Positions 50,045 to 60,248 of a stretch of 64,000 bases of DNA are shown in pieces (within the stretch, counting starts at the first letter, position 1; each line of letters starts with the position of its first letter). Location of the stretch: assembly GCF_016808095.1 (NCBI RefSeq), contig NC_068979.1:10563001-10627000 (forward strand). The letters are read 5' to 3'. The DNA is from Vigna angularis. Taxonomy: Eukaryota; Streptophyta; Magnoliopsida; Fabales; Fabaceae. The position numbers and the translations under genes were made by a program. The notes under the pieces are model-generated. The model ran no database searches. It was not told the DNA's origin and saw only the letters and a program-made list of their open reading frames with translations.

Positions 50045-50666
50045 CACGGAACAGTTTCAAGTGAGAGAGCAACGCAAGACAACCCTAAAAGCGACGGTCT
50101 ACACCAACTGCCTCGTTTGAACTGTGATGGTTAGGTTACTTTGCAGTGCAAAATTCGCCTATGCAAGTATGTGCTGCAATGCAACTCTCAAGATTATTTT
50201 TTTTTTTTAATGAGATTATGTTTTCAGATATATTTACTTTTAGGTTTAATTATTCATTTAGTTTGTTTTTTCCTTCCAAAATTTTTGTGTCAGTGTAATG
50301 TTCAATTATGAAAAAAATAACATAATTTGATATTTTATATTATACAGACAGAGTTAAATTCAGTATCATGCATTAATTTATTACTTTTAAAACTTTTTTA
50401 TATTTTTTTAAAAAATTCACAATTCATTTTAAAATTATATCACGTAACGTAATATTTTCATATTTTAAATTTCGTTTTTACATTTATTTTTTTATTCAAT
50501 TTAGTCTTGTTTTTTATTAAAATGAAATAATGTTGCTTTTTTTGAATTAGAACAAAAATTATATTTTTTTTATAAATCTTATGATGAAATTTTTATTAAA
50601 TATTTTTGAAAATATTTTTAAACAGGTTTTACCTAATTAAAACTAAAAACTTTTTTTTTTTTTTTA
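50045..50666. other. 5' UTR/promoter side of RECQL2, then AT-rich spacer
   Basis: The first 120 bases upstream of the helicase ATG are probably leader. From 50190 the sequence is AT-rich with long T runs and no gene or element I can name. Confidence 0.4.
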
Positions 50667-51150
50667 AATGAGATCAAATGTTTTAATGTTAAAATGATTT
50701 AATAATATAAATATAATTTCTTAAACTCTTCTCATTACTTAAAACACAAATTATATCTCTAAAACTTTTCCTCTAAGTTTTATGTCTCTCCCCTCTAAGA
50801 TATTTTACTCTTCGATCATTTGTTTGACGATCAAAAAGTTTTTAGAATATCATGACAAAGTAATCTTCATTATCTACCGATTAGATTTTGGTTTAGAGCA
50901 CATAAGTTTCTACCATTTTTCCTTTAATCATTTGTTTGTGATATGCTTAAGAAACTCTTTTGGCATGTATCATTTGTGTTTATCTCTTGATTTCTTGTCT
51001 ATTTGTGGTTATAAGGACTCTTTTCTATCACACTTTGGTGATTTATAGGTGTTTCTACAGTTCCTTGCACGGAAAGCAGAGTAGTGTGTTCTTAGAGCTC
51101 CATAACTTTGGTGTAAGGTAAGGGAAGTTGGTTTGATTAAAGTTTGCTTG
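50667..51150 (+). mobile_element. 5' fragment of an LTR of the solo-LTR family
   Basis: This segment aligns with about 30310-30800 of the plus-strand solo LTR. Shared blocks are AATGAGATC near the left end, TTTGTTTGACGATCA at 50819, GGTGATTTATAGGTGTTTCT at 51033, and GTTCCTTGCACGG at 51058. The left end is lost in a T-rich run. Similarity stops about 20-30 bases before the poly-C run. Confidence 0.65.
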
Positions 51151-51174
51151 ATTTTACTATCTTTAAAATTTACT

Positions 51175-51201
51175 CCCCCCCCCCCCCCCCCCCCCCCCCC
51201 C
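51175..51201. repeat. Homopolymer of 27 cytosines
   Basis: An uninterrupted run of C in a region otherwise about 70 percent AT. It lies at the junction between the LTR fragment and unrelated sequence. Confidence 0.95.
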
Positions 51202-51948
51202 ACTTCGTGTAAAAAAATCTGAGATTGAACCGCCACAAATTAGTCCTTGAGAGACGACCTAGGAGTCACTTCCTAGTACTATACTGCATTATTTAATGCA
51301 CATCAAATTTGTATGACCACGACAGTCGTATCAGTAAGCTTATTTAATTATTATTCTACCATAGTTTAGAAATGAATATGCTACTGCTACTATGTTCAGG
51401 GTACACATACCAAGAGAATTTAGTACCGTGAGAGAGGTTCTATAAGGAAAATATAGCAATTAAACTATTCTAAAATTTTATACTACTATAGACCATTACG
51501 ACTGGAATTGGAATTCCAATAGTAAAGAAACTTGCTTCCGACAACAATGAATAAATGAATGGAAAGTCGTGGTATGGTATAAAGGAATAAATTTAAAAAC
51601 ATGTAAGTATGGTAAGTCTGACACAAGAAGCATGGCCCTAAAGAAAAAGAAATATATAACTAGACAAAAGAGAAGACTTACGACAATACCAACATGCACG
51701 CCTCATAAAAGTATAATTCACATCCAAATTATTCATTGTCTGATATACTCATATTAATATATATGAAGCAATAGCCTTCGATTATTCTCTATTACCAAAT
51801 TGTTTCATGCCTCCCAACCAAAGTCAGCAAGCGTAACCATAAATTAAAGAAAGACATCGGCTTACAACAATCATATGACTGGAAACACACTTTGTGCAGA
51901 ACCGTGAATCAACACTTGTTCAACTAGATTTATGATTGTATCATATTT
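51202..51948. other. Unassigned sequence, probably retroelement-derived
   Basis: 51215-51330 (CTTGAGAGACGACCTAGGAG and CCACGACAG blocks) has the look of untranslated retrotransposon sequence, but I cannot assign it to a family or find LTR borders. No gene is supported. Confidence 0.3.
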
Positions 51949-52566
51949 ATGAGAGTTGATAACGAGTATATCTTACAGCAAAAAGATTCATGACCAGCTT
52001 TCAAGATACGATATGCATCTCTACCGATCAATCAAGATGCAATAGAATACAATTCAAGGTAATCATACAATTTCTACAATGAATAAAAGAAATGGTTTAG
52101 CTCCCCTACCTCTTTCTCCAGCAGAGGTTGGTTAGTTCTTTAAGTTTTTCAGCCCTTACTTTGTTGATCTAAGTCTCCTTCTCCCTTAGTTTCTCAACTT
52201 CTCCGGCAACACTCCAATTTCAGATATCTCTCTCATTCACTCTTTCAGTTCTTGCTATGAGAGTTGATAACGAGTATATCTTACAGCAAAAAGATTCATG
52301 ACCAGCTTTCAAGATACGATATGCATCTCTACCGATCAATCAAGATGCAATAGAATACAATTCAAGGTAATCATACAATTTCTACAATGAATAAAAGAAA
52401 TGGTTTAGCTCCCCTACCTCTTTCTCCAGCAGAGGTTGGTTAGTTCTTTAAGTTTTTCAGCCCTTACTTTGTTGATCTAAGTCTCCTTCTCCCTTAGTTT
52501 CTCAACTTCTCCGGCAACACTCCAATTTCAGATATCTCTCCCATTCACTCTTTCAGTTCTTGCTAT
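51949..52566. repeat. Tandem duplication, 308-bp unit, two copies
   Basis: The unit GAGAGTTGATAACGAG... to ...TTTCAGTTCTTGCTAT occurs at about 51949-52256 and again at 52257-52566 with a single visible difference (CTCTCTCATT versus CTCTCCCATT). The near identity points to a recent duplication. The minus strand contains a weak coiled-coil-like reading (EVEKLREKET, then RAEKLKELT) interrupted by stops. Confidence 0.9.
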
Positions 52567-53649
52567 TTTTATTTTCTTTCCTTTTCCTAATGAAATCCTA
52601 TGATTTATTAACAAACAGACGGTCCCTCGATTTCTAGACAGGAATCATGTTGGTCACTAGAAAAGGATAATATTGGTTCTTAAGGTCAAAATTTCGTTCA
52701 ATGTTTCCCACATAGTCGTTTCATGATGAAAGTTTTGTCTTGATGTGTGCACTTAAGAAGATATTGTGCTATGCTTTCACAAAAGTGACCCCAGGGTAAA
52801 GGAAATAGACCATAACCGTGAAGAGTGGAGAAAGCAACAACAATAAAAAAATTATCAGATGAAGTGGGGGAAAAGATTGATCATGGTTGAAGAAGAAAAG
52901 ATTCATGCTACTCAATATGGCCCTTAGTATGCACGAATATAAATTCTTCATGTGGCTAATGTATATACATCATAGTTCAAGCTTTTAGAACAACAAAAAA
53001 AAAATGAAACCAGATTCACGTATTAAGACAATTATTGCATAAGAAATTTGTTCCACTCTTGAAATAACAAACTTTTCATATTTGAAAGACATAAAGTAAT
53101 CTAACCCATGATCCGCATGGCAGACAAAATGGACTACTTTCAAATAAGTGGAAAAATATAAAATTTAAAGGAATTGAATGAAAAGTTTCCAACCTTTGTC
53201 AAAAAAATAAATAAAATAAAATAAACAAAAGCAGGAACAAACTTTTGGTGCATCAAGAATTGTTTCATCCAAGTATGTCTTTTTACTAAAAAAAATTTAA
53301 ATGTGCCCCGAAAGGACTGTATGTTGATGTGGCTATTTTTATTCACTCTTTATTCATATATGGCACAAAATCCTTAACACTTCACGTGATCATCTGACTA
53401 ACCATCACACTCCAAACTTTTATGACAACCATAAATAGGCAAAGTTCTCGCATGCAATTAAATTAAGAAAAGCAAGACAAGTTTTACAGAATCCTAAAGC
53501 CATTTAATTCAATAACCATACTAATTTAACAAAGTAAGTAATATAATAGAATTACATCTTAAACACTTAAATACACAATTACCATCACAAAATAAGAAAT
53601 TATTACTAGCTAAATATTAGTTGCAAAATAAATTATCTTATAGTATTAA
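52567..53649. other. Unassigned AT-rich sequence
   Basis: No gene or bounded element is recognisable between the tandem duplication and the next LTR fragment. Confidence 0.35.
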
Positions 53650-54311
53650 TTTATTTTTGGGTCTTACACAGTGGTTTCATGTGTTAGTATGCAATGTAAA
53701 TGTGAAGTTATATTTATGGTTTTAAAAGTTGTGGAAATAAGTTCTAAGGAAAAGCTTCTTGGTGATGGTTTCAAGTATTATTAGTATGAATGTAGGGAGT
53801 TCAATCTTGGGGGGTATCCTGACATTTTGATGGTCATTCATTCTCAAGTAGAGAGGATTGACACATGTGGTGAAAGTAACAGAAGGTGCTTCAGTATGGC
53901 CTAAGATGCGGAAGATGTTTGGTTTGTGTTATGTGATATACTATTCATGCATGAAATGTATAAGTATATTATGAACTGTTTTGTAATACTAGCTTACCAT
54001 TTTCTTTATGTTTTGTGATATGTTCTTGTGCATTACATACATGTCTTGACTGTGATCATCCTATGAGTGTGAGTAGAGGGTGATGAGGTCATGATGGAGC
54101 AAGCTTTGAAGGGAGGATCTACATATGTTTAGTTATCTTAAACTAGCTGCCATGTATGTAGTTGTGTTTAGTTAGTTTGTATATAAAGTTTTTTTTTTAT
54201 GGTTACTCATGATCGTAAATAACTTTAATATTTTTGTTTATCGACTGGTTTATTTTATTAAAATTGTGATAGCTCTTTTATAGTATTTATACTATATTTT
54301 GAGATGTTAGA
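53650..54311 (+). mobile_element. 3' fragment of an LTR of the solo-LTR family
   Basis: This aligns with about 32020-32757 of the plus-strand solo LTR: GGGGGTATCCTGACATT at 53815, TCATTCTCAAGTAGAGAGGA at 53831, GTGAGTAGAGGGTGATGAGG at 54069, and the end GAGATGTTAG at 54301-54310. It is probably the other half of the LTR begun at 50667, with the middle replaced. Confidence 0.65.
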
Positions 54312-54799
54312 GTTATATATATATATATATATATTAAGAAATTAAACTATTCAAATTATTAATTTATTTTGTTTTTTTTTTGTTTTTAATTGTACGATCT
54401 ATGTTTCATGTCAGATTTAATAATCACATTTAAACTCTAACTAAAGCTATTTTAAATAAATTTATATAGATTTTAAAGTTAGTTTAAAAATATTTAATAA
54501 AAAAAGTATTATAAGATTTATACAAAAAAAATTGTCTCAATTTGAAAGGATATTACATTTTTTTATTTTAATAAAAATATGATTAAATTGAATTAGAAAA
54601 AAAAATAAAAACTAAATCGAGACTCTATCACGTGACATTATTAATGTAATGTAACAATGTGATGTGACTAGGAATGACAAAAATATTGGTGACCAGAGTT
54701 GTTGGTCTTAGGATTAGTTGAATGAGATAATTCATTATCATGTATGATAGACAACATCTCTTAAAGTTGTAATTCAGTTAATCTATTTATCGTATTGCA
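54312..54799. other. AT-rich spacer with a (TA)n tract
   Basis: A TA repeat of about 10 units lies at 54314-54334. No gene is seen. Confidence 0.5.
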
Positions 54800-55370
54800 T
54801 TATTGGAGTCGGTGTGACATTATTAGTTGAAAATTAACTACTCCCATTGTGCTTAGAATAAGCATTCTCAGTTGCTTCGTGCTTTGTGTGTTCATGAAGA
54901 TAACCGTGCAACTTTGAGCATGTTTCTTTTGTATGATGATTTTTATCACAAAGAGAACAATGCAGCGACTTTTGATTAGATGAAAGGTAACAAGAATAAA
55001 GACTTTGTTTGCGTCGAATAACAAGGATTGTTGGTTCTTTTTTTTGAACAACCATAGTTGAAGCTTCTATTGTCACATGTGGTGTCCAAATGTTGTTGTT
55101 TTTCTTCTTAAATGGTAGAAGAACAAGCTTGTGTAAGATGAGACAATGGATTCAATAAGAAGAGTTGGCCACAAATAACACTACAAGAGTCATTCAATTC
55201 TATAAGAAACTACATCAAATTGCGTATTTTATTCTTTACTACACAAATGCAAGTTGCATTACCATATAAATTTAACTCATCCTATATTTTTTTTAACTTG
55301 GTGTAATAGGCTGCAATTGTCATTTGAATTTGAGTCAATCAAGTAATGTCTCTCTTAATTTTAAAATTTT
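54800..55370 (-). pseudogene. Copia-type gag remnant with a CCHC zinc knuckle
   Basis: The minus strand holds a CX2CX4HX4C knuckle, CSLCDKNHHTKETC, followed by SKLHGYLHEH, the layout of Copia gag (knuckle then KLHG). Upstream (55077-55200) a shifted frame resembles the end of the gag core (GQLFLLNPLSHLTQACSS). Stops and frame changes make it a relic. No LTR or protease is recognisable beside it. Confidence 0.65.
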
Positions 55371-56880
55371 ATAGCACATAGTTTTAAGAGAAAATATTTT
55401 AAGATCTTCCCAAACTTCATATTATCATTTATCATCTCCAATATGTTTAAAAGATCCATATCTCATTCCTCAAAGTTTAAACTTCTTCCTTTTTAGGAAA
55501 TGCACAATTTTCAAATGTAGTCACACTTAATAGGTTGAGTCATGATTTTCTTTATCCTTTTATTGACTAACTTGACATGTTATGCTCCCACTTTTTTTTT
55601 GTGTTTTTTTAGAAATTTTAAAGTAAAAATAAGTGAATTTTAAATAAAGTTTATAAGTATGAGTGACTTGAGTGATGTGATAAAAAAATTTATTATTTTT
55701 TTCCAATAATTAAAATTAACATATTATTATTATTACTAAAACCTTCAAAACACTAACACACAAATAATGAATTTGAAGGACGAAGAATCGATTTCTGCAA
55801 TTCAAAACCGATTCCCAACTGTTTCAAAACTCCAACCTTACACTTATTTGTTCGTAATGCACCTTTCTCCCTTCCATCAACACCTCTGAAAATGTGGGAC
55901 TAGAAAAACACTTTCTTAAACGGTAAACACATTTAAATATTCACACCTTAGTGCAAATCCATTCTTCCACCTATTTTGCAAATTCGCACATTTCCATCTT
56001 CGCAAAAGATGTGAAAAAAAAGAACAAAATTCACATTTTTCCAACTCTTCAAACAATAAATAAATAGAAAAGAAAATAGCATTAGACATAGTCCAATTAT
56101 ATAATGCCCTTTTCACAAAATTATTAGACATATCATTTTAAAAGTAACCAAAATAAATGTTTGGTTACAACATTACATTTTTTAAGTTTCAAAATGTTTC
56201 ATTTGTTTGTTTATTTGATAAATAGTTTTATCAAGTCAAGAGTCCTCGATGAACTTTACACATTTTTCTTCTAAAAAGAAAATCATATTGCAAAATTTTA
56301 TACGACTCCGTAGTGCTCATGAAACATTGAAACAAAGTTAATATATTGTATATACAACTCTTTCCTGAAATTAAATTTTAAATAATTTGTTTCTAAAGAA
56401 GAAGAAAATGTATGTCAAATGCTAAAGCATTTGTAAAATAAATGATTAATTGAAGATCAGACATTCACTTAAAATAGTTTCCAGTTACGTGCTCTGATGT
56501 TATATTATTTTTCTTTGGGTAAATCCTTCTCCTTCTTTGGGTAAATCCTTCTCCAACATATAAAAGATACTTGCTACAGTTAAATCCTTCTCCAACATAT
56601 AAAAGATACTTGCTACAGTTAAAATCAATTTGAATTCAATTAGTTAAATTATCAGTATGTAATAAAGGAGTAATAAAAGTTATAACATCCATATATTTGA
56701 TTTGTATTTATAATTTTTTCCATAAATATTTTATTTAATTTAATTTAATCACAGTTCAATTCCATTTAAATTTGATTATTAACATATTTAAATTAATTAA
56801 ATGATTAATTGATTCTAATTCAAAAAATCAACTCTTTCATGCTTAGACAATCAACTTTGATAGATACTCAATTCAGTATA
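55371..56880. other. AT-rich intergenic region
   Basis: At 56513-56620 there are two small direct repeats of TCTTTGGGTAAATCCTTCTC and of CTCCAACATATAAAAGATAC type. No gene is supported. Confidence 0.4.
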
Positions 56881-57079
56881 TATATATATATATATATATA
56901 GGGAAATAATATTTTGACAACAATATTTTGACACATATCACGTGTCAAAATGTGAGCGGTGCACGTGGAAAATAATTTTAAAAGCCGAGAATGATGTGTA
57001 ATGGAATTAGGGGCAAAGTTTTTTACTTTTGGGTTCATTTTCTCTTTTCATATTTGAAATCTAAGAAAGCTTCGAGAGA

Positions 57080-57440
57080 GAACCAAGAGTGTGAAACCTA
57101 GAGATAGTCTCCTCTTTCCTCCACCCATTGTCGCCATAGTGTCGCCGTGTCAAAGGCGAAACCTAGAGAGTCTCCTCTTCCCTCCACCCAGCCACCCATT
57201 GTCGCCGGAGTGTCGTCGTTCATAGGCGAAACCTACAGAGTCTCCTCTTCCCTCCACCCACCCACCCACTGTCGTCGGAGTGCCACCGTAGTGCCGTCGT
57301 TCGTACGCGAAACCTAAAGCTTCCTCCTACCCACCCATTGCCGCCAGAGTGCCATCAGAGTGTCGCCGGAGTGCCGTCGTTCCTAGAGAGAGTGTCGCTT
57401 CCTCCCACCCACCCATTTTCGTTGTCCGTCGGAGTGCCGC
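57080..57440. repeat. Imperfect minisatellite in the left arm
   Basis: Units combine GGCGAAACCTA, GAGTCTCCTCTTCCCTCCAC, CCACCCATTG and TCGCCGGAGTG. They recur at least four times at variable spacing, with inverted counterparts at 58195-58520. Confidence 0.7.
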
Positions 57441-57589
57441 CTGAGGAAGTATTGTCCGTTTCGGTGACCGACATTGTTGGAAGCTTTGATTACAACAGCC
57501 ACCGAAAAAGAGACATTTTCGCGAGTGTTCCTCCCACCCACACATCTTGCTCCGGTGACCGACATTGTTGGAAGCTTTTGATTGCCTTC

Positions 57590-58035
57590 GATACCAGTTC
57601 TGTTTCTGCACCATGACTTTTAGGAAATATGGTTCCTTTGCCACCATTTTCTTTATAAATTGTATAAAAATTGGTTCCACATTAGTTACAAGTACAAAAA
57701 ATGATGACAAAAAAATTAGGCACTCCAAAATGAGTTTCATGTTCATAGTTGACCTTGTTGTGCAAAACCTTCACCTGAAGTATCCACTTATTTTGTCTTT
57801 GGTACCGGTTTTGTTCCTACACCATGACTTAGTAAATATGGTTCCTTTGCCACCCATTTCTTCATAAATCGTATAAAAATTGGTTCCATATTAGTTAGAA
57901 GTGCAAAAAAATGATGACAACAAAATTAGGCACTCCAAAATGAGTTTCATGTTCATAGTTTAACTTCGTGTGCAAAAAACCTAATGTACCCACTTATTTT
58001 GCCTTTGGTACCAATTCTGTTACTAGACCATGAAA
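57590..58035. repeat. Tandem repeat, about 209-bp unit, 2.1 copies
   Basis: The block TACCAGTTCTGTTTCTGCAC (57592) recurs as TACCGGTTTTGTTCCTACAC (57803) and TACCAATTCTGTTACTAGAC (58009). The sequence between the first two is clearly repeated, including TTAGGCACTCCAAAATGAGT in both units. Confidence 0.85.
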
Positions 58036-58754
58036 ATTATGTTCAACGTAAATGATGGTTAATTTAAATTTTTATTGCCATCAATGATGCTCAATTTAAA
58101 ACCCATTAATGGTAGTCGTCCACCACTTCAGTGGATTACTTAGTTGTGTAATAAATGTTCTTTTCTTTGCATTGTCAATCACCTAAATCCTCAGGCGACA
58201 CTCCGGCGGACAACGAAAATGGGTGGGTGGGAGGAAGCGACACTCTCTCTAGGAATGGCGACACTCCGACGACACTCTGGCGGCAATGAGTGGGTGAGAG
58301 GAAGCTCTAGGTTTCGTGTAGGAACGGCGACACTACGACAGCACTCCGGTGGCAATGAGTGGGTGAGTGGAGGGAAGAGGAGATTCTGTAGGTTTCGCTT
58401 ACGAACGACGGTAGTCCGGCGACAATGGGTGGCTGGGTGGAGGAAAGAGAAGACTCTCTAGGTTTTGCCTTTGACACAACGACACCACGATGACACTCCG
58501 ACGACAATGGGTGGAGGGAAGATGAGACTCTCTCTCTAGGTTTCGCGCTCTCGGTTTTATTTCAAAGCTTCCTCAAATTCGAAATCTGAACAGAGAAAAT
58601 GAACCAAAAGTGAAAATCCCCGCCCCCAATTCTATTGCCACGTCATTCTCAACTTTTAAAATTATTTTCCATGTGCACCACTCACATTTTGACACGTGGC
58701 CCGTGTCAAAATGTTGTTGTTGTCAAAATATCATTTCCCATATATATATATATA

Positions 58755-60248
58755 TTACAAATAATTATGATTTAAATTTGTTTTATTTTAGTAAATATGT
58801 TATTATTTAGCTTTTATTATTATTCATACCATAAACCATTTCTTTCTTTGTTTTAGTTGAATGATGTGGGATGAGGAAAGAAAAGGAATTATTTGATGTG
58901 AGATGAAAACAGAAGAGAAGGGAGAAAATGAAAAATAAAGAAATACTAATTGCGAATGAAATGAATGAGTCGGAAGGAAGAGAAGTCTGACAAAAGAAGT
59001 CTCATCTTTCTGGTTTAGAATAAAAAAATAATATTAAAAATATATTAATTAAATATTTCTTAATCCTAAAACCTTTCGAGGTTATATATATTCATATCCA
59101 ATTAAAAAAGAAATGAAATAAATTCGAGTATACTTGGTATGAATAGGATGAAGATATTATATTGAAAAATTTAATTGAATAAAATAGATAAATACAGTAG
59201 GATATACATAAAATACTACAATTTTATGAATATTCGACCTAACTTAAGTTAATTTTTTAACAAATATAAATTTATAGTTATATTTTAAGTTTCATTCTTG
59301 AAACCATATATCCTTTTTTGAAATATAATAATATATTATTTAAAATCATTATTCATTATAATAATTACTATTACTATTGAAATTACATATATCACAGGTT
59401 TTGTATTAAAAATTTACTATATTTATTTTATTTATTAAAAATATTTATTTATTTTTTAATATAAACACGCAATCTAAATAATCCAGCTAAATTAATTCGT
59501 TATCTGAACAACTCTTATTCAACTAACTCGATAATTTAAATAATTAAATATAAAATTTTAAATTATTAAACTTAAATTTACTGTTTTGTTGGGATACGAA
59601 TTGAATCCATCCAAAATGCTCAGGCCTAATTTTAAGTAGTTACAAGAGTAATACCAACATAATATATTATTGAAATTTAATAGATATGTAAATTTTTATT
59701 AAAAGAAAATATTTAGCATACAATTTTTTATATTATTGTTTTTTTTTCTAAACCCAACCAGTCAAAATTAGTTTGTGAGCCGGGCAAATCAGCGAGAGCA
59801 AACCAGGAACAGCCCTAGTGGTGCGGAGTAGCAGCATCGCCGAAGCCGTTACCCTTCAATTTTACTTTCACCGTCACATTCTTCTTCCGAACACTCCATT
59901 TTCATCTACCACAATTTCTCTCAGGTTCGTTTGCTCTATCGTTCTTCCGCGTCACACTGTGGAACTGTAATTTCTCTTTGCAATGTCAGCGTCGTTTTTA
60001 GTTCTTCCCTATTTAGTCGCCAATCGTTCTTTAGCATTAAGAAATTTCCTTGGAATTGAGTGGGAGCGAGCTATCTAATTCGACCTCGCTTACTGCTTTT
60101 ACCTGCTTACTGTTATTTCCGATTTTCATTCATGGCAGTGAAAGTACTTTCGTGATTAAACAACTGTATTCAACACTTGCTTGGTTGTCACTAGGGCAAT
60201 TTTTCTTACGTGCAGAAGAAAGGGGGTTTCTGAGAGGCCGTATCGTAA
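58755..60248. other. AT-rich spacer, then 5' UTR of the GH31 gene
   Basis: 58755-59770 is AT-rich without a gene. From about 59780 the composition changes to that of a leader. A plausible 5' UTR intron has its donor at about 59924 (CTCAG/GTTCGT) and its acceptor just before 60214 (CGTGCAG/AAGAAAG), ahead of the start at 60249. Confidence 0.45.

Larger units (their letters stand above)
56901..58739. mobile_element. Long-inverted-repeat DNA transposon (Mutator-like or foldback type)
   Basis: The left end GGGAAATAATATTTTGACAA and the right end in inverse (GGGAAATGATATTTTGACAA) start matching arms that hold through CACGTGTCAAAATGTGAG and AAAATAATTTTAAAAG. Inverted similarity continues, with gaps, into CCTAGAGAGTCTCCTCTTCC-like tandem units, so the arms are about 500 bp. 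The element sits in a TA microsatellite; ATATATATA on both sides fits a 9-bp duplication but is not conclusive. There is no transposase. The core holds a 209-bp tandem repeat. Confidence 0.75.

Noticed and set aside
51949..52566. A bHLH or coiled-coil gene remnant on the minus strand of the 308-bp duplication
   Set aside because: The similarity is limited to a few heptad-like residues and broken by stops; not enough to call a pseudogene.
57327..57746. Open frames in the GC-rich arms of the long-inverted-repeat element
   Set aside because: They come from minisatellite units without stops and show only repeat-derived Pro/Arg/Ser-rich peptides.
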